Origin: Steromphala cineraria
Lineage: Eukaryota > Mollusca > Gastropoda > Trochida > Trochidae
Assembly: GCA_916613615.1 (NCBI GenBank)
Contig: OU744730.1
Span: 24,123,906 to 24,187,905, forward strand
Direction: 5' to 3'
DNA length: 64,000 nt
The notes under the pieces were generated by a model that did no database searches, was not told the origin of the DNA, and saw only the letters and a list, made by a program, of their open reading frames with translations. Positions within the stretch are counted from its first letter, which is position 1. Each line of letters starts with the position of its first letter. Positions 55,277-64,000 of this stretch are shown here, piece by piece. A program made the position numbers and the translations under genes.

Positions 55277-55835
55277 TACCAATACCTTAATTGCCTAAAT
55301 ATTTTGTTATTAATTGAATGCCATCAGGCTAAACTTGCAATATATTGTTTAATCATTGAAGGTAGTTGAAAAGTGACTTACAAAAGAACAAGAAGATTTG
55401 ATTGATGACTACAGTACTTCACATGATAAGGATAGCTTCACCTGCAAAACATTATTATCGTGATTAAATGTTGTGCACCGTAGTTCAATTTGTAGTTGTG
55501 GTTATACCAAATTCAATATTTTATGTCATCATTTTATAATCATCAGTTTTTGAATTTAACATATTTTAACTTAAATCTTAAGGAAAAGTGCTTACTGGTA
55601 TGGTACAGTGCGAAGCGTTGTTGGTATTTGGAGCCAATAATGGACAGACTTCTTTACCACAATTTATATTGAACTGAATCCCATGTAGCATAACTGTTTA
55701 ACCCCTGTGACAGAGATTCCTTAAAAAACTTGACATTTTTTACACACAACAAAAACACTTTTGTGTTGATCGTACCATGTCATATGCTATGAGTGTTTCT
55801 TTTATAGTTTTGGGTTATGTCCCATCTTGATGCAG

Positions 55836-56098
55836 TCTAAGTAAACCTAGCCTCAATATTATCCGTTTCACTCCTATGCTGAGTCTAGAAAGGTCAAGTA
55901 GAGGGTCGCGTCAGTCGACCTTTCTGCAACCTATGACCCTCCAACGTTATATGTGCGAAGGCAGACTATTGTGGCTTGGTAAGCTGACTTCTGATTGGTC
56001 AATTCGATACGTGGGCTGACGCGACCCTCTACTAGGTCTTTCTAAACTCAGTATAGGAGTGAAACGGATAATATTGAGGCAAGGTTTATGTAAACTTA
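55836..56098. repeat. foldback element with ~70-bp arms
   Basis: Left arm (AGTAAACCTAGCCTCAATAT...) and right arm (...ATATTGAGGCAAGGTTTATG) pair; inner GAGGGTCGCGTCAG and CTGACGCGACCCTC extend the pairing. A single arm of the same family is at 25,505. Confidence 0.85.
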
Positions 56099-57236
56099 TC
56101 TTGATGCAACCTAAGGTTAAGGTTTGAACTAACAAAATCGTATATGAATACAATTACAAAACAGAGAATGTTAACTATCTGCAAGAGACCAAAACAATTG
56201 TTTGAGGTACAAATGGTTTTCAATGTTATAACCAATTGGATATTTAATTATATCCTATGCTAAATGTCAGTTTAGAATACAATTGAATGCGCCATCCTCT
56301 TTCATAACATAATAATAATAACATCTTCATATAACATTTATCCTATATGATTAAATCTTTCGTGCTGGATGTTTTCGTTCTATAATCATTCATATTAAAA
56401 GAAATTAAATGAGAAATCATTCACACACAAAAAAATTGAATCATTTCAGAGGCTGATTTATAAAAAAAATGGTAGAAATTCTAGTTATTCCAATACAGGA
56501 AATGTTATAATTGACAAATCATAACTGCAAGCTGGATAAGAGTAAATTAGGCTTTGATTTATATGAAGCAATCGTAGTTTAATCTTTCAAGCAGAAGTCA
56601 AACAGAAATATTAACATGGAGTGCCCATTAACCGTCAAACTGTTTTACTTTTCAGTGGGGGAGAACTCTTCTCCTGCTGTTTCTAACTCCCCAGCTTGGT
56701 TGTCACGGTAATTGAAATTTGTCCAATAAAGTCAGACTTTCTTAAGAAGTAGACATAAAACAGATACTTTGCTAAAAGTCTTCATCCTGTACATGAACTG
56801 GAGTCATTTCGGGCCCTGTTTGTTCCACTGATAGAATTATCAGATGGATGGCAAAGCCTGTTTGTTCATTTGATCATTTTATAAGTCATTGCTAGGTCTT
56901 TAAATCCAACAGAATGTGTAAAGAGTTATTTTGACATTTCTTAGTCATCTTAGTAGCAGGTGTTTTTTCTTGAAAGGTTGGAAAATAGAAATTTAATGAA
57001 TTTTGTGTGCATATCAATAGGTTGTTCTCTTGTCCATTATGAAATTCATAAATCTTCAAAATTACAAAATTTTCAAGGATTAGTGATGTCTTGGGTGAGA
57101 TATATTTGAAAGTTACATTTTGAGAACAGACACTAACTTGCTGCATGGTAATTACAGTCTAAAAACTATTGAAACTAAAGGTTTCAGGACATCGTGAATG
57201 TCAATATGTTAATTATTTCAATTAGACACAAACTGC
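56099..57236. other. no gene; partly complex unique sequence
   Basis: 56,610-56,870 has a balanced composition and no repeat match, which could fit conserved regulatory DNA, but nothing in the sequence proves it. Confidence 0.35.
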
Positions 57237-57474
57237 TTAAAGGGACATTCCTATTGGTTATTTGTTGTGGAAAACCAAATCCAAGAGTACACAGTGATGC
57301 ATTCTATTCTTTGTCAAATTGTTAAATCTAGAACACCTAAAATGTTGCCCTCACTAATATACATAAAAATAAGTATGAAATAATAATTTGATATTAATAT
57401 TTAAGTATAAAAAGGGAAGTACTCTTGAATGTTGTTTCCACTCAAAAATTACTCCGATAGGACTGTCCCTTTAA
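57237..57474. mobile_element. TTAA-flanked MITE, second family
   Basis: TIR AAAGGGACATTCCTATTGG at left and complement of AAAGGGACAGTCCTATCGG at right, TTAA both sides, 238 bp. The tip resembles family A but the interior differs. Confidence 0.8.
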
Positions 57475-60400
57475 TATGAGTAGAAAGCAATAGCTCTTAA
57501 ATATGATTTTTCTTTTGAATATTTTTGTATTTAATCAATCTTGTAATAAGATGATAAGATACATTTGAAATTTTTAATCAAATGATACTTGAAAGTTATA
57601 CGATGTTGTTAAAGCAAACCCAAATTGAAAATGTTATAAGGTAAAATAACTGAACATGTATTTGTTCGTGCTTCTTATACCTGTAGCAGAATGTATTTAA
57701 AAAAATGAAGTTCTTTAAAGGCATGCCAACCAACTGTGGTTTCCCTTGTCAGAAGACATGGTGTCTGTTATTATACAGAAAGAAGAACTAGTCAAACAGT
57801 TAATGAAAACTTCCCTTGCACTGTAAAACAGAATGGCTGACATTCCAATCTTCCCAACTCAAACACAGGAGAGTTCCAAGAAGGGAAGCAATCCCTGTGA
57901 TCCCGACACTTAGCTAGCAGGACCCCACATTATACAGGTAATAAGTGCTTGGGATACCTGCCTCGAACCCAATGGGTTGGAGGCTTCCAGATACAAGGAA
58001 CTCTTCTGGCTGTGGAGATACATTCTTCCAGCATTTGCCACCCGTGTAGCGTATTGTGCGTCTTGTACATCTGACATTTTAACACATGCTTCTTGTGTCA
58101 GCCAATTCAAAGAGCCTTTGTGAAAAATCTCAATTAATTGGGAAAAATGCAGGTAGAGTTCTGGTAAACAAGTGAATTGATTTCACGTAAACAGGAGCAC
58201 CATTTTAGAAAGGTCTTAATTGGTCGCTTCCTTAATTCAAAATAAGAATTTTAAAATTCCAAAATGGCATGGTTCTTTGTCAGAATATAATTTTCAAACA
58301 TCAAATATTGCATTTTTCCTGTTATCCAATATGAAGTCCTTATAAAAAGATAGTACAAATGGATAGAATGCTGGCACAAGTGAGGTAGTGTCTTGTATGT
58401 CCTGATGTTTGATAAATGTTATAACCTGTAACTTGTTATTGTCATACTTTCACTCTAACTCTTAATTTTTTTTAAATAATTTTTTTAAACATTTCAGTTA
58501 GGCATGCTGAGATGTAAATGAACAGACACTGCAACAAGAGCCCTGATTAAGGAATAATTGATGTGTACGGCAAATGCATAGTTAAAAGCAACTTGCTGTG
58601 AATGCACGTAATTTTTTGTATGTTTCCTTTTCACATCTCAATTGCATCTCACATTCTTCAGATTGCTATCTCAATTACATGACAGTGTTAAAAAGAAGAA
58701 CAATAAGAGTAGAAATCAAAATAAAAAGAGCCGTTCTACAACAATACTCTGAAACTTCATGTTTCTAGTTGTTCAGCTTCAGTTTCAAGCAGTTTTGTTT
58801 TTAATTCAAAGGCTTGTTTTCAAAATCTATCCCTTCTTTTTACAATTTACTACATAGGATATCTTTCATCCCCAATTAGCCTAATCCTTACATGCTAATC
58901 GTTTGAAGGATTGCTAATACCAAATCGCATGCCAATTTTGCAATACTCAATCAAAAGGTACGAAAAAGCATCAATGTTGCAACAAACCAACAAACAAGGC
59001 AAAATAGATCTCTGAATACCAAATATCCATCCCCTCCACCTCCCGACCAACGCAATCTCTATTCTTCTTACCAGTAACTTTCTTTCCCTAAGACACCAGT
59101 AACAATTTTTGTTTTTGAGCTTGGTTTCTGGTTTGAAGGGTTGAAATGTTTAATCAAACCATTGTAAACATAGCATATGGGTTCTAAAGTTCTCTAAATT
59201 GTACATAACCAAATGCCTTTCCTGATTTTTCAAGTAGCTCACCTTTATTGAAGGTATAAAAAATATTTTTAGACCAGTGAACATGCTTCATAGAGTGCAG
59301 CTGGTCATATTGCCCTGGCGTGTCAAGTCTATCGTGAAATGAGTCAGTTTAGACATCAACATTGTTGAAAGCAACTTAGTTAAAAATTAATAAGAACACT
59401 ATAAACCTCTAAACTGATGTAGGAGTCTTCTTCAGTGTTTTTGCAATAGCGCCAGTGTTGAAAAACTTGCACCTCGTCAGGATGTGCACGATTGCTGCTA
59501 AATGAACCGCATCATTGTCTAGTAAACTCTTGTGTTTAGAAGGAAGAAAAAGCCATCAGGAGGGGATCATGGGATAGCCTTCGTATGTTGCTGTTGTTGC
59601 TGATTTAGTGTTTTTAGTAAAGGAGTGTCTCTGTATTTTCACAAGAAAATTTCAGGATATGAATTAAGATATCACTTTTGCAATCAATTAGGAAATATTA
59701 TTGTCAATAATTGGTAGAGCAACTGCATTTGAAAATAAATCTTCATAAGAGAGAAAAATTTTCAGTTTAAAAACTTCTTTTTTCTGAACATAAAATGTTT
59801 TGGGGTATATAATTAGGTGCATCATGTGGCATGTGGGCAATAATGCGATATATCTATATATATTTGTATATCAGTATCTCTTTCTACCTTAAGTGTATAT
59901 TTTCATATATATTATGTTAACTTTGAGCATAGCTTTATAGAATCTACAAAACTTCCTTATTATTAACAAAACGGTACACAGATACCTTAACCCATTCACC
60001 CCAAAGAAACTACGAAAAATTAGGTTATGAGCCTGATTTTTCTATTGTTTAGGTGAAAGGGTTAATGCATAGCAGAGGAATGTGAAATGGTTAAGGATTA
60101 GATATTTCTGAGACAAAATGGAAATGGTTTCAATTACACATATACACATAATTCTTACACACGATTCCTTACATACAAGCAAGGTACGATTCTTCTTAAC
60201 ATTTAAACAGAGCAGAAGGACAATTCCTAGACTAAATGTTAGTCAAGTATACGCATATGTTATTACCTTTGTTTATTGTTTATCTATTAAAGCAAGGTGA
60301 AGAGGTAGTTCTGGCCCGATGGTTATCTCCCTTTATTTTATCGTAAGTGTCAGAATAACAAAACACGTTTCTTTCCTTGCTCTAAAGCTCATAAACATTT

Positions 60401-60739
60401 GTTGTTTGAAAGACACTAATAGCTGCTAAGCCATGGAGGCATTGTGTTGCCATGGCATTTACTTATCTGAGGATGAGGCTCTTTCAGTTGCATCCTGGGT
60501 AATGTCATTGTGTATTTTGAAGTCTTGCATTTTTCTCATTCAAAAACAAAATGTTGACAACATTGTGTTTGAAATGAAATACTACAACAAAGTATTTTGT
60601 AAAGTTTTTCTTCGTTTCTGATTTATTTACTTACTTACTAAAATTCTACTTTCCTATAGAAATTAATATTTCACATTTGTCACGACTATATCTGAATATT
60701 TATGGTTCCAACGAAGATCTAAGTTGAGACATATTGTTT
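57475..60739. other. no recognisable feature
   Basis: No gene supported. A 66-codon minus-strand frame at 57,910-58,110 lies in a GC-richer patch but has no motif I recognise. Otherwise unique AT-rich sequence. Confidence 0.4.
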
Positions 60740-61160
60740 TTGATTGAGTTTCCATTGGCATCAGTGTAGGCATTCCAATCGTTTCCAGAGCAAAATTCTG
60801 AAAGTATATATTTGCTATGCCTATCCATATCATGAAGATGTGCCTTTTGGGGGTGTTGATCGAATTTTCAACTTTATTTTCTTGTGTTTCCATGGCAGCA
60901 ATTTAAGCACTGTCCTTTTTTTATTGGTAGTGGTTGTTTTTTCCAGACTGTAACTTTTTGGGGTTTGATCAAATTTTCAATTTCATTTCTTCTGTTTCCA
61001 GGGCAAAAATTTACACTTTGACTTTTTTAAGGATAATTTTCTTTCCATAGAATAATTCTGTAACTATTTGAACTGATCATCACAAGATTTGATATTCTGC
61101 TTCTCCAGATCATGTAAAGGTGCAGGGGGTGATGTTAATAGTAGAATTGAAGATTTTGAG
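60740..61160. repeat. degenerate tandem repeat
   Basis: TTTTGGGGGTGTTGATCGAA...TTTTCAACTTTATTTTCTTGTG and TTTTTGGGGTTTGATCAAAT...TTCAATTTCATTTCTTCTG are ~112 bp apart. TTTCCA.AG..AAAATTCTG words recur near 60,780 and 61,040. Confidence 0.6.
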
Positions 61161-61845
61161 CAATTGGGATAAGGTGGATACATTTATTTTCATGAATAAA
61201 AACACCTTTGGACCTGCTTTTGAACTATTTCGGAATTTTTTTCAGCCAGGAATAATGACTAGATCTAATGAAAAGTGTCAAGTATCAAGGCATCTGCAAG
61301 TGAAAGGTTAACTTTAAATACATGTTGTGTCTAGCCTCCCAATGGTGACCACATTGACCTTTGAAGGTACATGACCTTACGAGTCAGTTTTGTCTATGGC
61401 AGATTGATACCTTCCAGGAACTGGAGGAACAGATTGCAATTATTATCAAACTTTGGATGCTGTCCGAACCAACATGCACAATTCCCTATATCCTAGTCTG
61501 TCAGCCATACCCTCAAATAAGATAAAAGCCTAAGCAAGTATATCATAAGACTTGAGAGCTCAGTCTCCTTTTCATTTTATTAGATTTTTTTGAAAGTTTA
61601 GATTTATTGACGATTTCATTTCAGAGTCTTAAGTATTAGACTACCTATATCCCAAAGAAACCAGAAACAATTTTGTTTTTTGTTTTTATACCCAACATCT
61701 TGCTTTAGGGTGTGAAAGGGTAAACAATTTTGGTTGACCAAAATATAGTGGTGTTTCTTGACAGCTTAATTAGAAACTTTTGAGGAACTTGGATACTCAT
61801 TCAGTAAGGCTAGGACCTGTACTATTATATATTATTTGGATGGTT

Positions 61846-62183
61846 TTAAAGGGGCAGTAGCACGTTTTAAGGGGCAATATAAGGTGATGTCAGGAAAATG
61901 AAAATAAATGGTTCCAATTGAAAGACAGTGTATTCAAACTAAATGAAACAGCAATAAATCAAATATATAATGTATAGTTCACCCATGTGATTCCTTTTTC
62001 TTACACATGAATAAAATGTGTTCACATAAAAATGGCTGCCAATGGACTTGACAATGGACAATGATTTGCATGTGTTATAAGATTTTTGACACTGTCAAAA
62101 TAATACATTTAGCATTAACTTACAATTATCGGTGAAAATTATCAAATATAAAAGTATCAAAAAACGTGCTACTGTCCCTTTAA
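61846..62183 (+). mobile_element. MITE family A, copy 8
   Basis: TTAA both sides; TIR AGGGGCAGTAGCACG; the core is shortened (AAAATGGCTGCCAATGG, then a deletion in the ATGATTGGC block). Confidence 0.85.
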
Positions 62184-64000
62184 GGAATAGTTTACATACA
62201 CTTATTTCATATAAAACAAAACATTTGTCTTAATCTGTTATGATTCCACAATGCTACACAGTCATATTTCAATACAAAAAACAAAACACATACTTTGTGT
62301 CTTTCAAAGAAATATGACAAGACATATTCCTCACAAATATCTATTTGAAATATGAAGTTTTGTGGAAATATATGTTGATAAGAAGTGATGAATGATTGCT
62401 GATGAGATATAGATTTTCTTGTGTAAATGGCCCTGTCTGAAGGAAAGTAGGAATGGTGTGGTATGAAAGAGCAATTTCAACATGCTTTGTTCATTCTTCA
62501 CCAAGGGTAATGTGATAAATTGCAGAAATGAAGCAATTCATGGGGAAATTGCCGGCTACAACAGATTTCAAATGTCAAATATTTGCAGGGCTACAAATGG
62601 GAATTAATTTCAAGAAGAATGCTCATGTTCAGAACTTGGAGGCGTTTTTTGACTCCAGGAGAAAATCCTTACAAATGAAAATCTAATTTCCCAATATTAA
62701 AGTTAGTCATGCCTGCAAACAGGCATCAAAGATGTAAATACGAGCAGCAACAAGATCAGAGTTCTTGCAAAGGCTAAGACTGCTCGGGCCACTGAAGTTT
62801 AATTCAGCTGAAGCTTTCGTATTTGTTACAGGACAGTTGAATCAGCATGGAGTGATTTTCCACTTGTTAGGCACCAAATTAGATCACGTCAGAGATAGCA
62901 AGTGCCTTTTTACAAAGTAGCTTGTTGACAGAGGAGGGGAAGGTTATTAGAATCTCATTTTCCTAATTGATGGCGTTACTTAAATGAGGTTGCCACATTA
63001 AAATATGTATAGCTTTGACAGGCTCAGGGGTGTTCGAGAGTGAAATGATACCCTTCGTGAGCATCTGTTAATAGTGGAGTGTTTACAAGTCCTGTTCACA
63101 ATGAGTGATATAATGTCCTAAAGTATTCCATGTAGGCCACTGCTAAACAGATAACTCCCTAGCCCTGTCTGTAAACAATGCAGCGCTTTGGAAATGGAGG
63201 TGCCATATCTGCCATAACAGCCATGGTATAACAATCTTTATCCCCCAGTTGGCCAGTATGGAGCATGGAAGGGATGGATAACTTCTGGAGATTCTGTGAG
63301 TATTGATCTTTTAATTTGTGACATGGTGCCGGGACAATGACAAATCACTATTTGATTCTTCTTCTGCAGATTTTAGTTGGAGAGATTGAATATCTCCTAC
63401 GAGGCACGCAGAAGCATTTACTGTTGTCGCTCCCTGGCAGCAAGCCAGCGGGTCCATTGTAAAAGTATTACTCAGTTTAGGGTTACGCTTTGTGGCAGTT
63501 GACCGCAGGATCTTGCCAGAGAGTTGTAGGTATTATTTAATATAGGTTCATGTAACAAAACAAATCAGTTATATGGTAGATTAACTTGGGACGTGTTTTG
63601 GATGTTAGGTTATATTACTAAGTTCAGACGTTTTACTCATGGATCATTTGACCAAGGGATTTTACCATAGAGTTTATGCTATTATAAGGCTGTAACAATT
63701 ACAGTTCACTTATGTGGTAGACTAACTTGCAAACTTGTTTTGGATAAAAGGCTAAATGAAGGCCTTAGATTATTTATTAGGAATTGCCATTCACTGTGGT
63801 AGTTGACCAAGGAATCTTAACATTAGATCTATGTTACTAAAACAAATTAACAACAGGAAAGACAAAATTTCAAACTTGTATTCATGATAGTTCAGATTTA
63901 TTTCACTTGTATCATTTGACTAAAGAACCTTGTAGTTGTAGTTCCAGAAAGTTATTTGTTGATAAGCTAGATGAGGGCCTGTATTACTATGTTTTATTAT
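62184..64000. other. repeat-poor unique sequence, no gene
   Basis: No repeats from this window occur here. Composition is more balanced than elsewhere, especially 62,390-63,540, with homeodomain-like AATTAAT/TAATT words. No open frame of note. It could be intronic or intergenic regulatory DNA; nothing visible decides. Confidence 0.35.

Noticed and set aside
57910..58110. 66-residue minus-strand frame in a GC-richer patch
   Set aside because: No recognisable motif, splice sites or repeat context; kept only as an unassigned patch.

Overview
The window looks like AT-rich, gene-poor DNA from a metazoan nucleus, probably a marine mollusc. That assignment is inference. It rests on GTCCG-rich repeats, a tRNA-derived SINE with a conserved central block, LINE tails of the form AATAAA plus a short tandem repeat, many TTAA-flanked MITEs and a DIRS-type retrotransposon. 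No host gene, rRNA, tRNA gene or CRISPR array can be supported. The only convincing protein-coding sequence belongs to mobile elements.

Layout. Positions 1-18,900 are mostly unannotated AT-rich DNA carrying MITEs, foldback elements, a 78-bp minisatellite, a polypurine tract and a LINE 3' tail. Positions ~18,930-45,275 are two tandem copies of one segment (unit 1 ~18,930-35,705; unit 2 ~35,706-45,275). They align along almost their whole length but differ by many insertions. Unit 1 carries a 5.85-kb DIRS-like element (19,238-25,089), a hAT-like foldback, a truncated LINE, a ~700-bp extra block and two MITEs. Unit 2 carries a SINE, a truncated MITE and a local tandem duplication. Each unit therefore supplies the empty site for insertions in the other.

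The DIRS-like element is much more GC-rich than its flanks and is read on the minus strand: leader with a GC-rich cryptic repeat, Gag-like protein with a Cys-rich N-terminus, reverse transcriptase/RNase H with a methyltransferase-like tail, then a tyrosine recombinase. Two 139-bp inverted terminal repeats are identical. A 96-bp internal complementary region equals the two outer ends joined through a single ATAGT. The empty site in unit 2 has one ATAGT and the filled site has two, consistent with integration of a circle by the recombinase. This copy is probably defective: the RT lacks the stretch between the YLDD region and RNase H, and the coding parts lie in different frames.

Positions 45,275-64,000 hold further MITEs, a Tc1/mariner-like non-autonomous element with a central palindrome, one possible 5' exon at ~51,560-51,809, and a relatively repeat-poor right end that may be intronic or regulatory. 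The most useful observation is the tandem duplication used as a natural control: it dates insertions, shows target sites, and reveals blocks that stayed far more similar than their surroundings.
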